In this document: one piece after another, positions 1-7,663 of the stretch
Position numbering within the stretch: the first letter of the stretch is position 1
Layout: every line of letters begins with the position of its first letter
Source of the DNA: Oscillibacter sp.
GTDB lineage: Bacteria; Bacillota; Clostridia; Oscillospirales; Oscillospiraceae
NCBI GenBank assembly: GCA_014799845.1
Contig: JAAVHF010000047.1
Location: 22,204 to 72,150 of the forward strand
DNA length: 49,947 nucleotides
Reading direction: 5' to 3'
The notes under the pieces: generated by a model
Databases searched by the model: none
Told to the model about the DNA's origin: nothing
The model's input: only the letters and a program-made list of their open reading frames with translations
Made by a program: the position numbers and the translations under genes

Positions 1-575
1 GCCTCCACCAGCTCGGACCCTGTGCTGAGGACGGCAATGCGGGGCCTTTTCCAAGCGGGGAGCAAAGCATACCCCTGCCCCGCCAGAATACCCAGAATAC
101 CGCTGTTCATCACCGTTCCCTGTACTGCGGCAGCTGCCCCGGCAGAAATATCCTCCCCTGCCCGGACGATATTTCCCGGGAAAAAGGGGCTGGATAACGT
201 AACCGTACTGGCCGTAAACCGGGTCAGCTCGTATTTCACCACACAGTCTGCGCCCCGGGGAACCGGCGCACCGGTAAGAACCTTCGCAGCCTGACCAGGC
301 CCCACCTCCCTGGCGGGAATCACACCAGCGGCGATTTCCTCCGTAATCCGCAGGGTTACGGGGGTGCTGTCCGATGCCCCGGCAGTGTCCGAGCTGCGCA
401 GGGCATAGCCGTCGTAGGGACTGCGGTCAAAGGGCGGCGCGGGATAAACAGCCTTCATGTCTTCCGCCAGCACCCGGCCCCAGGCGTCCCAGAGCTGTAC
501 ATCTTCCCTCTGGAGACGGACGCTCTGAGCCAGCAATATTTCTACGGCCTCTGAGGGCGTGATCTGTTTCAGCAT
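1..575 (-). CDS. moeA: Molybdopterin molybdenumtransferase MoeA, N-terminal part (cut by window start)
   Basis: MoeA inserts molybdate into adenylylated molybdopterin in the last step of molybdenum-cofactor synthesis. Reading the minus strand from the ATG at 575-573 gives about 191 residues with features usual for MoeA: an N-terminal MLKQITPSEAVEILL start, the segment PPFDRSPYDGYALRSSD (the conserved S-x-x-D-G-Y-A motif), GAPVPRGADCVV (the conserved G-x-x-x-P-x-G-A-D motif), and RPRIAVLSTGSELV at the truncated end, which opens the MoeA/MogA-like domain. The start overlaps the stop of mobA by 7 bases, so the two are probably translationally coupled. The C-terminal half lies outside the window. 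Confidence 0.93.
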   Translation of the reverse strand, partial: MLKQITPSEAVEILLAQSVRLQREDVQLWDAWGRVLAEDMKAVYPAPPFDRSPYDGYALRSSDTAGASDSTPVTLRITEEIAAGVIPAREVGPGQAAKVLTGAPVPRGADCVVKYELTRFTASTVTLSSPFFPGNIVRAGEDISAGAAAAVQGTVMNSGILGILAGQGYALLPAWKRPRIAVLSTGSELVE

Positions 576-1150
576 GATAGCCGGCTCACCTCTCTGTATT
601 CTTCCGGTGTGTTGACGTTGCACAGGACGCGGCTTCCCAAAGGAAGCTCCTCCGCAGGGACATATACGGTGCGCAGACATCCCAACGCGTCCCGCATACG
701 GAAATTCCCGCTTTGCAGCTGCTCCAGCAACACAGGGGCAGCGTCCCCGCGGTACATGGCGCACAAAGGATGGACGCGTCCGTCCGCCTCCACAGGGACC
801 ACCGCGCCGGCATCCGGTTCCATGAAGCCCTGCAGCACTCGCCCAACCTCTCCGGTGACAAACGGCATGTCGCAGGAGACCACGAACAGCAGCGGCGTCC
901 CGCAAAACTGCAAAGCGGAGCAGACGCCGCCCAGGGGGCCGCGGTCCGGGTATCGGTCCTCAATTATGGGGTAAGGCTTGTCCGAGAAGCGGCTTTTGCT
1001 GTCCGCCGACAGATAGACCTCACCCAGGACGGACAATTTTCCGGCAATCTCATCCAGCAGTTCCCCTCCGTTCCATTGTAAACGGGCCTTGTCCTGCCCC
1101 ATGCGCCTGCCGCGTCCACCGCACAAAATAACACTGCTGATCTCATCCAT
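569..1150 (-). CDS. mobA: Molybdenum cofactor guanylyltransferase MobA
   Basis: MobA transfers GMP from GTP to molybdopterin to give the guanine dinucleotide cofactor. About 193 residues, the normal size. The N-terminus holds the nucleotidyltransferase signature ILCGGRGRRMGQDKARL (G-G-x-S/G-x-R-M-G-x-D-K), followed by PDRGPLGGVCSAL and VVSCDMPFV, the usual metal and nucleotide-binding segments. The frame is open further upstream to 1216, but I place the start at the ATG at 1150, which puts only about six residues before the Rossmann strand as in other family members; an AGGA lies about 11 bases upstream. Upstream ATG codons at 1189 and 1216 are possible but would add a tail not seen in the family. 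It forms an operon with moeA. Confidence 0.92.
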   Translation of the reverse strand: MDEISSVILCGGRGRRMGQDKARLQWNGGELLDEIAGKLSVLGEVYLSADSKSRFSDKPYPIIEDRYPDRGPLGGVCSALQFCGTPLLFVVSCDMPFVTGEVGRVLQGFMEPDAGAVVPVEADGRVHPLCAMYRGDAAPVLLEQLQSGNFRMRDALGCLRTVYVPAEELPLGSRVLCNVNTPEEYREVSRLSC

Positions 1151-1483
1151 TTGCTCAAAAATCCTATCACAATCATATGTTTCCTGCATTATAGCGCAAA
1201 TCGACAAACAAGTCAATGTAAGGGAAAATTGTGTCAGGGCAACAGCATTTAAAGTTTGGCAAAGAGGATGGCAAGAAAACGGTCAGGGGCAAGGGCGGCC
1301 GGCCAAAAAGCAGAATTACGCATAACGATAAAAAGACTACCTCACACTGCCCCTGCTGCTAATTCTTGCAGCAGGGTTCAATATTTGCATCCTCGTGCCG
1401 TTATACGTAATCAGGCTCTTAGATTTTTTCACTTGAGATTAGGCAGGGAGATAAACTTGATATTTGCGATAGCAAATCTGACA

Positions 1484-1512
1484 TTGACCATCGTGTATTA
1501 ATGTGATATGAT
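1484..1512 (+). promoter_or_regulatory. Sigma-A-like promoter of the BREX operon
   Basis: TTGACC at 1484-1489 and TATGAT at 1507-1512 are separated by exactly 17 bases. Transcription would start near 1519 and give a leader of about 125 bases before the first gene. Two palindromes flank or overlap it: ATTTGC-GATA-GCAAAT at 1462-1477, just upstream of the -35, and GATAT-GATGAA-ATATC at 1505-1520, covering the -10. Either could be an operator for the XRE protein encoded at 2629, but that is inference. Confidence 0.6.
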
Positions 1513-1600
1513 GAAATATCACTTAAGTTTACACTCGAAAATCTATCTGTCTCCTGCATTTTGAGTATATACTAATCTGGGCCTTTCACCGCCCCAGAGC

Positions 1601-1630
1601 GTACACGGCTGTACACGACCGTACATACCT
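1601..1630 (+). repeat. Three tandem 10-bp GTACA(C/T) repeats in the BREX leader
   Basis: The units are GTACACGGCT, GTACACGACC and GTACATACCT, end to end with a 10-base period, about one helical turn. GTAC is itself palindromic. The array ends 5 bases before the purine-rich ribosome binding site of the first BREX-island gene. It could be a cooperative operator or a leader RNA element; the sequence alone does not decide. Confidence 0.55.
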
Positions 1631-1652
1631 GCCAGAGAAGGAGATGGCTCTG

Positions 1653-2603
1653 TTGGCGGATACGGAATTCAAAGTTTTTGCGCAGCTTCTTGCCACAAAA
1701 TATCGCAAGGGCCGAAAAGTCGAAGCTTTTGCGCAGGAACTGTTCAAAGAAATCTATTTGCCTGAATCAGAGGACGATCCTGACGAGAACACTCTGCCTC
1801 GCACCTACCGCGGGTATTACTATGGTCAGAATGACATTACTGAGTTGGCATCGCAGATTGCGGGTTCGCTTGATACGTCAAACTTCGCATCGTATCTTCA
1901 AACCGCCTCTGATGGCACTATCGAATCACTATGTGAAGCTTTTTGTCCGTGGTACCCCGATATTGATGCTGATAACCATTGCCAGCGAATTGCCGCAAGG
2001 TTTAAGGACCTCATCGATTATGCTGCAGCGCCAAAAACAAAAATCGCCCCTCCTGCGATCGTAGCAGGGAGAGGCGTTCCTGGCTTGCTGATTGATTACA
2101 ATGCCCTGATGCGAAAGCATGGTGTTTCTTTTGTCCGCAAGGTGGAATCGGCGATTTATGGAGAGATGGTTCGGATTAATGACTTCATTTATGACAGCGA
2201 GCGTCCTGCACCGAGGATTGACTTGAAGAAAGACGGCAGCTATAAGTTCTTTACACCCGATGATGACGGCACTGGCACAAATTTTAGGGGAATGATTGTA
2301 TTTGACCTCAGTATCCTTCGCTTGACGCAGATACCGGCAATATCGCATGACTCTCTGATATTCAAGAATATCGCCGATTTGCCCATTGATAGGATTTTCC
2401 AGTTGTATCAGACAAGTCCGAAACAAATATTTGTGGTTTTCGATAAGAAGGATGCCTTCACGCAGACCACACAGGACATTATCGATGCTACGACGGTAAT
2501 TGAACTTCATGAAAACGGTGGAGAACTCTTCGGCTGGTCGTGGGCAAAGAAAACAAAAGAAATGCAGGAAGTAAAAGCAGCTGATGAACAGTCAGTGGAA
2601 TGA
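1653..2603 (+). CDS. Uncharacterised first gene of the BREX island, DUF2326-like C-terminus
   Basis: I do not recognise the full protein (316 residues). The N-terminal part (FAQLLATKYRKGRKVEAFAQELF, then TYRGYYYGQNDITELASQIAG) is helical and charged and lacks a Walker A motif. Residues around 210-300 read FRGMIVFDLSILRLTQIP, then HDSLIFKNI and KQIFVVFDKKDAF, an order like the Walker-B/H-loop end of DUF2326/SMC-like ATPases, so it may be a stand-alone partner subunit or a decayed relative; this is tentative. The ribosome binding site GAGAAGGAG (1635-1643) directly touches the ATG at 1644, leaving no spacer, so the TTG at 1653 (9-base spacing) is the better start. It is first in the island and its end lies 25 bases before the regulator gene. 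Confidence 0.6.
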   Translation: MADTEFKVFAQLLATKYRKGRKVEAFAQELFKEIYLPESEDDPDENTLPRTYRGYYYGQNDITELASQIAGSLDTSNFASYLQTASDGTIESLCEAFCPWYPDIDADNHCQRIAARFKDLIDYAAAPKTKIAPPAIVAGRGVPGLLIDYNALMRKHGVSFVRKVESAIYGEMVRINDFIYDSERPAPRIDLKKDGSYKFFTPDDDGTGTNFRGMIVFDLSILRLTQIPAISHDSLIFKNIADLPIDRIFQLYQTSPKQIFVVFDKKDAFTQTTQDIIDATTVIELHENGGELFGWSWAKKTKEMQEVKAADEQSVE

Positions 2604-2628
2604 CACAGATAAACCGATGGAGGTGCGT

Positions 2629-2865
2629 ATGCGTATCAGTTACAGACCATTGTGGGTGTTACTCGCACAGCGAGAAATGACAAAAAAAGAGCTTCGAGAA
2701 ATCAGCGGTATCAGTACCGCTTCTCTTGCGAAACTCGGAAAAGGTGAAAATCTGACCACGGATGTGCTTCTGAAAATCTGCGAAGCACTAAACTGTAATA
2801 TTAACGAGATAATAGAAACTGTGCCTGTTCCGGGCGAGGATGAAAAGGAGTCTGCCACGGAATAG
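2629..2865 (+). CDS. XRE/Cro-type helix-turn-helix regulator
   Basis: A 78-residue single-domain DNA-binding protein. Residues about 10-62 form the helix-turn-helix: LLAQREMTKKELREISGIS is the first pair of helices, TASLAKLGKGENLTT the recognition helix and turn, and VLLKICEALNCNINEIIE the closing helices. This matches the short YozG-like Cro/C1 group. The start at 2629 is chosen because GGAGGT precedes it by 4 bases; an in-frame ATG at 2617 would add four residues. It sits between the unknown gene and brxA, so it probably controls the BREX operon and could bind the palindromes around 1462-1520 or the GTACA repeats. BREX loci often carry a regulator, but usually a WYL-type one (BrxR/CapW), not this small type. 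Confidence 0.85.
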   Translation: MRISYRPLWVLLAQREMTKKELREISGISTASLAKLGKGENLTTDVLLKICEALNCNINEIIETVPVPGEDEKESATE

Positions 2866-2885
2866 ACACAGCTTGGAGGTAAGTA

Positions 2886-3515
2886 ATGCCACAAAAAAAT
2901 GACAAGGTATTGAAGGATGCCAGTCCATATAACGCCGCCATGACCAGAGAGCAGTTTCTGTTCTATGAAATGCGTACAGCGGCAAAGCTGATGAACGAAG
3001 GGTTGGATAAGGGCGCAGTGGTGGAACGGATTGTGTCGGAGAATTTGTTTCAGTACCCAACAGAAAAATCCCTCCGCAAAATGGCGCTTGCCTGTATCAG
3101 AAGACTCGAATCTATGGAGGATGACACGCTCATTGCCGCCATCGCCACACAGCCCAGCGATGTAGCGAAACAGGTCTGCTTGTATGCCATGATGCGCCAG
3201 TATCGCCTGGTATGGGATTTTATGCTGACGGTTGTCGGGGATAAGTACCGAAAATTGGACAGTTCATTTAGTAAAATGGATTTGAATGTATTTTTCATAC
3301 GCCTGCAGGAGCAAGATGATTGGGTAGCCACATGGAGTAACTCAACCATTACCAAGGTCAGGCAGGTGCTGACGAAAATGTTGATAGAAAATGAGTACCT
3401 TGACAGCACAGATGCGGATCATCTGAATCCCGTACTGATTAGTCCTCTGCTCGAAAACGCGATCCGCGAAGATGGGCAGGAAATCGTACTCCCGGCATTT
3501 AATTGTTTGACATGA
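2886..3515 (+). CDS. brxA: BREX protein BrxA (DUF1819)
   Basis: BrxA is a small DNA-binding protein of BREX phage-defence systems. This 209-residue protein has the family size and hallmarks: the N-terminal helix MTREQFLFYEMRTAAKL, a helix ending VERIVSENLFQYPTEKS (typical DUF1819 wording), then CIRRLES and a C-terminal part around WSNSTITKVRQVLTKMLIE and LISPLLENAI, the second winged-helix-like module. Its ATG at 2886 follows GGAGGTAAGTA, an excellent ribosome binding site. It stands directly before brxB and brxC in the canonical type 1 order. Confidence 0.92.
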   Translation: MPQKNDKVLKDASPYNAAMTREQFLFYEMRTAAKLMNEGLDKGAVVERIVSENLFQYPTEKSLRKMALACIRRLESMEDDTLIAAIATQPSDVAKQVCLYAMMRQYRLVWDFMLTVVGDKYRKLDSSFSKMDLNVFFIRLQEQDDWVATWSNSTITKVRQVLTKMLIENEYLDSTDADHLNPVLISPLLENAIREDGQEIVLPAFNCLT

Positions 3516-3528
3516 GGAGAATTTGAAA

Positions 3529-4086
3529 ATGAGTGATGTGAATGAGCGCCTTGATTCACTTCGGGGACTGATACAAAGCCGAGAGTTTCTTGAGGGAACA
3601 GGACTATCCAACGAGGTCAATATACGCATCTTCTGCTATGACCCGAAGGATGAGATGGCGGTTCGGCACTTTACGGAAAAACTGATGACCGACCAGAGCC
3701 TGACCTGTCATCTCGTTGAATACAACCTCTACAAGGTGTTCCTCTCCATCTGCGATGACAAACGCATCACAGAGAGGATTCCTTCACAGGAGGAGAAAAA
3801 AGGAAAGCAGTTCATTCTGGATCAGATGACGCGCATGGCTAACAATATGGCGTTCATCGGAAAGATGCAGTATGAACCGCATGAGCCGGGTGATGTGATA
3901 CTGGTTACAGGCATCGGAGAGGCCTTTCCGTTTATCCGCGTCCACTCCCTGCTGGATGCCATGCAGCCACACTTTTCGGATGTTCCGATACTGATCATGT
4001 ATCCTGGAACTTTCGATGGCCGCTATGTAAAACTGTTTGATAAACTGAAGCCTAACCCATACTACAGGGCATTCAATGTTGTATAA
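3529..4086 (+). CDS. brxB: BREX protein BrxB (DUF1788)
   Basis: BrxB is required in type 1 BREX but its biochemical role is not established. The product is 185 residues, the usual size. Recognisable DUF1788 segments are IRIFCYDPKDEMAVRHF near the N-terminus, LVEYNLYKVFLSIC, then PGDVILVTGIGEAFPFIRVH and VPILIMYPGTFDG, followed by YYRAFNVV at the end, where the family shows its Y-R-A-F motif. The ATG at 3529 has GAGGAG 10 bases upstream; a TTG at 3523 is in frame but too close to that site. Tail-to-head spacing to brxC is 14 bases, which supports co-transcription. Confidence 0.92.
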   Translation: MSDVNERLDSLRGLIQSREFLEGTGLSNEVNIRIFCYDPKDEMAVRHFTEKLMTDQSLTCHLVEYNLYKVFLSICDDKRITERIPSQEEKKGKQFILDQMTRMANNMAFIGKMQYEPHEPGDVILVTGIGEAFPFIRVHSLLDAMQPHFSDVPILIMYPGTFDGRYVKLFDKLKPNPYYRAFNVV

Positions 4087-4100
4087 CGAGGTACTGCACT

Positions 4101-7100
4101 ATGAAAATTGAGAAAATGTTCCAAGAGGACATTAACCGTAAGATCAACGGCGTTGTTAAAGTTGACCAAGACGCAAGCGATGTCCTCGTGCAGGAATTAA
4201 ATGAATATGTTATCACGAGGGAACTGAAGAAACACTTCATCACCTTTTTTAATAATTATGGCGGCTCCTTCCAAGAAAGGACGGCTGATATCGGCGTTTG
4301 GATTTCCGGTTTCTTTGGAAGCGGTAAATCTCACTTTCTGAAAATGCTGTCCTATCTTCTTGAGAATAAAGAAGTTCAGGGAGAGCGTACAGTCGAGCGT
4401 TTCCGCAAGAAATTCGCTGATGATCCCGCGACCTTCTTGCTGATCGATAACGCCACCAAGGGCAAGACCGATACCATCCTGTTTAATATTGATATCGAAG
4501 GCTCCATCAATAAGGACAAAACAGCTGTGCTTCGTGTATTTGCGAAGATGTTCTATAACTACCTTGGATTTTACGGAGAGAATCTGAAGGTCGCAAAGCT
4601 GGAGCAGTTCATCGCCAAGAGGGGCAAGACCGAAGAGTTCCGCCGTATTTTTGAAGAAAAGAATGGCGCATCCTGGCTTGAGTCCCGCGATGCCTTTGCG
4701 TTCTTCGAGGATGATGTCGTGGAGACGCTGCAGCAGGTACTCGGAATGAGTGAAAGCGCCGCCAGGAACTGGTTCAACGGAACGGAAACCGTGGAGATGT
4801 CCATTGCACAGCTTGTTTCCGAAATCAAAGAGTATGTCGATTCCCAACCCGCAGACTTCCGTCTTCTGTTTATGATTGATGAGGTCGGTCAGTATGTTGG
4901 CGGCGATACCGATCTTCTTATCAATCTTCAATCCCTTGTCGAGAAAATCGGCAGCGAATGTGAAGGCAAGGTGTGGGTAGTCTGCACCGGGCAGGAAGCC
5001 ATTGATGAGATCATCAAAGCACGCGAGAATGAGTTCTCCCGTATTCAGGCGCGTTTCAAGACGAGACTGTCCCTCTCCTCCGCCTCTGCGGATGAGGTTA
5101 TCCAAAAGCGTATCCTTCTGAAGACGCCGGAAGCCGGAAAGGATTTGGAACAGGTCTATACGGAGAACGATTCCGTGCTGCGTAATCTCTTCAGCTTTAC
5201 CGATGCCATCCTCGACATCAAGGGATACAGCGGCGCGGGTGAGTTTGCACGGAACTTCCCATTCGTGCCGTATCAGTTCATTTTAATGCAGAAGGTATTC
5301 GCCGAAATCCGTAAGCACGGCAATTCCGGCAAGCACCTCTCCGGCGGAGAGCGTTCCATGCTTTCAGGATTCCAGGAGGCGGCACAGAAAATTGAGGACA
5401 AGGACGAGTATGCGCTTGCTCCGTTCTACCTCTTCTATGATACTGTACATACTTTCCTTGATGGCTCTATCCGCCGCGTTATCGAGCGTTGCGAACGTGC
5501 GGCGGCTGACGGCAACGGAATCGAGTCGCAGGATGTGGATGTGCTGAAGCTCCTTTACCTCGTCCGCTATGTCGATGATGTGAAGGCAAACCTCGACAAT
5601 ATCGTGATCCTTATGGCGGATGATATCCGCCTCGACAAGATCACCATGCGTGAGCAGGTGCGCGGCAGCCTCGACCGACTGATGAGCCAGAACTACATCG
5701 GCCGCACGGGTGAGGTTTACAACTTCCTCACCGATGAGGAACAGGATATTCAGCGTGAGATTTACAGAAATACGACCGTGGATACCGCATCCATCGTGGA
5801 GCGCATCGGTCACATAATCTTCGGTGATATCTACACTACCAAGAAGTACCGATACGGCAAGTATGACTTTGCCTTTGACCAGATGGTAGATACCATGACG
5901 GTCGGAGCAGTGACAGGCGGTATGCGCCTGCGCATCCTTACCGTTGCCACGGACACCGTGGAAAAGTCGGAACTTCGTCTGATGGCGGAGTCTTCCGGGC
6001 AGGCAGTCGTTGTTCTTTCCGACACGCCTTATTACGAATCACTGGAAAATGCGATGAAGATTCGCAAATATGTGAAACAGCGTAATGTAGCGCAGTTACC
6101 AAAGTCCGTTCAGGACATTATTCGCGACCATCAGGACGAGGCAGGCAAGTTTGAGATTACAGCAACCGAGGAACTAAAGAAGGCTATCGAAACCGCCCGG
6201 TTCTATGTTGACGGAGAACATATTGAGATTAAAGGCGGCGATGCCAAGAGCAAATTCGACCAGGCTTTAGAATACCTCGTCACCCATGTATATAGCGACT
6301 TGAACCTTATTCGCAAGAATGTGGAAAACGATGCTGACATTATAGCCATTCTGACCGGCGGGGATCATATGATCCCCGGTACAGAGCCGAACTGTGACGC
6401 TGCCGCAAAGGTCGAAGAGTACCTTGAGATGCAGCATATACGCAATCTGCCGACTTCGATGGCGGACATACAAAGCCGTTACCAGGCCATCCCTTATGGT
6501 TGGAAGGAAATCGACATCGCCGCTGTTGTGGCACAGCTGATCCATGACCAGAAAGTCACCGTCAAATATGGCGGCAATACCATTCAGCCGGCTGATCCGA
6601 AACTCCCGGATATGCTCCGCAAAAAGAGTGAGATCGGCAGGACTTCCATCTCCAAGAGACAGGTCGTATCTATTCAGAAGATTCGGGAGGTCAGGGAGTT
6701 CCTTCGCGACTATTTTGATGAGATGGATGTGCCGGAGGACGAGGACGGTCTGATCGCTCATATCGTGGAGAAGTTCTCCAACGAGCAGAAGCATTACGAG
6801 AATCTGCTTGCCCGCTATGAAGGACATAAGTACCCGGACAAAGGGCTGGTATCCTCTGCGGTCGATGCGATGAAGGACATCCTCTCCCAGCGGCGGGACA
6901 ACACAGCGCTTATCGAACGTATTATCAAAAAAGAAGATGACCTCTATACTCTGAAGGACAAGATGCAGAATGTGGAAAGTTTCTTCAAAAATCAGGTATC
7001 GCTTTTTGACTCTGCTGTGACATATGAATCCGACCTGCGTGTCGATCTGGACTATATCGCAAAGAATGAGGAAGCAGATAAGGCGCTCAACACCATCCGG

Positions 7101-7652
7101 CTTATCACGATGATGCCGACCGGCGGTAGCTTCAACTATGCCCGCATTCCCGAACTGAACGGACTGATGGCTACTGTGCGTGAAAAGCATGGAGCAATGC
7201 TTGAGGCAAAGCGGGAAGAACTTCTCGAAATTGTGCGGCAGTGCATGGAAGAGATACATACCCTCTCTTCCGGCAATTCACAGGTCAAGACAATATCCGA
7301 TAAAGCAGATAACTTCTATACACAAAAGAAACAACAAATTGCAGATATAAAATGTCTTGCGCTTTTGGATGGCCTGATTCCTCCAATGTGGCAATATAAA
7401 GACAGTGCTGTCTCCAGAATAGATGCGCTCCTTGCTCCTCCAAAGTCACCGCCTTCCGTTGTTCGAGAAGATCATGGCGTATATGGAAGTGAATCGGGAA
7501 CAAAAAGAGAGATCATCAAGACCATACCGCGTCAGGCGATGTTTCCTGCAAAAACACTCCGAACAGAAGCGGAAATTGATGACTATATTGAAAAAGTTCG
7601 GAATAACATGAAAAAGCTGCTGGCCGGCAGTGACGGAATTAAAGTCAATTAA
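4101..7652 (+). CDS. brxC: BREX P-loop ATPase BrxC
   Basis: BrxC (PglY-like) is the large ATPase of BREX, needed for both methylation and phage exclusion. This is a full-length protein of 1183 residues. The Walker A motif GFFGSGKSHFLK lies at residues 70-81, preceded by the family segment YVITRELKKHFITFF. FRLLFMIDEVGQYVGG near residue 250-270 is the Walker B/sensor region, and WVVCTGQEAIDEI follows. The C-terminal half is helical with coiled-coil stretches (around 900-1080). Spacing to pglX is only 11 bases. The last 300-400 bases are visibly more AT-rich than the middle of the gene, so it may itself be a mosaic. Confidence 0.95.
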   Translation: MKIEKMFQEDINRKINGVVKVDQDASDVLVQELNEYVITRELKKHFITFFNNYGGSFQERTADIGVWISGFFGSGKSHFLKMLSYLLENKEVQGERTVERFRKKFADDPATFLLIDNATKGKTDTILFNIDIEGSINKDKTAVLRVFAKMFYNYLGFYGENLKVAKLEQFIAKRGKTEEFRRIFEEKNGASWLESRDAFAFFEDDVVETLQQVLGMSESAARNWFNGTETVEMSIAQLVSEIKEYVDSQPADFRLLFMIDEVGQYVGGDTDLLINLQSLVEKIGSECEGKVWVVCTGQEAIDEIIKARENEFSRIQARFKTRLSLSSASADEVIQKRILLKTPEAGKDLEQVYTENDSVLRNLFSFTDAILDIKGYSGAGEFARNFPFVPYQFILMQKVFAEIRKHGNSGKHLSGGERSMLSGFQEAAQKIEDKDEYALAPFYLFYDTVHTFLDGSIRRVIERCERAAADGNGIESQDVDVLKLLYLVRYVDDVKANLDNIVILMADDIRLDKITMREQVRGSLDRLMSQNYIGRTGEVYNFLTDEEQDIQREIYRNTTVDTASIVERIGHIIFGDIYTTKKYRYGKYDFAFDQMVDTMTVGAVTGGMRLRILTVATDTVEKSELRLMAESSGQAVVVLSDTPYYESLENAMKIRKYVKQRNVAQLPKSVQDIIRDHQDEAGKFEITATEELKKAIETARFYVDGEHIEIKGGDAKSKFDQALEYLVTHVYSDLNLIRKNVENDADIIAILTGGDHMIPGTEPNCDAAAKVEEYLEMQHIRNLPTSMADIQSRYQAIPYGWKEIDIAAVVAQLIHDQKVTVKYGGNTIQPADPKLPDMLRKKSEIGRTSISKRQVVSIQKIREVREFLRDYFDEMDVPEDEDGLIAHIVEKFSNEQKHYENLLARYEGHKYPDKGLVSSAVDAMKDILSQRRDNTALIERIIKKEDDLYTLKDKMQNVESFFKNQVSLFDSAVTYESDLRVDLDYIAKNEEADKALNTIRLITMMPTGGSFNYARIPELNGLMATVREKHGAMLEAKREELLEIVRQCMEEIHTLSSGNSQVKTISDKADNFYTQKKQQIADIKCLALLDGLIPPMWQYKDSAVSRIDALLAPPKSPPSVVREDHGVYGSESGTKREIIKTIPRQAMFPAKTLRTEAEIDDYIEKVRNNMKKLLAGSDGIKVN

Positions 7653-7663
7653 GAGGACATTGT

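Larger units (their letters stand above)
1151..1643. other. Intergenic region between mobA and the BREX island
   Basis: About 490 bases with no convincing gene. The base composition changes from the GC-rich core to a clearly AT-richer sequence, as expected at the left edge of an acquired island. It holds a hairpin at 1351-1376 (9-bp stem CCCTGCTGC/GCAGCAGGG with an 8-base loop, no clean T-run), a palindrome ATTTGC-GATA-GCAAAT at 1462-1477, a sigma-A-like promoter at 1484-1512, and three tandem GTACA repeats at 1601-1630. No tRNA or obvious attachment-site repeat was seen. A small open frame at 1256-1501 has no family features and no ribosome binding site, and I do not call it. Confidence 0.6.

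Noticed and set aside
1256-1501. Short open frame before the BREX promoter
   Set aside because: No ribosome binding site, no recognised fold, and it covers the promoter -35 region.
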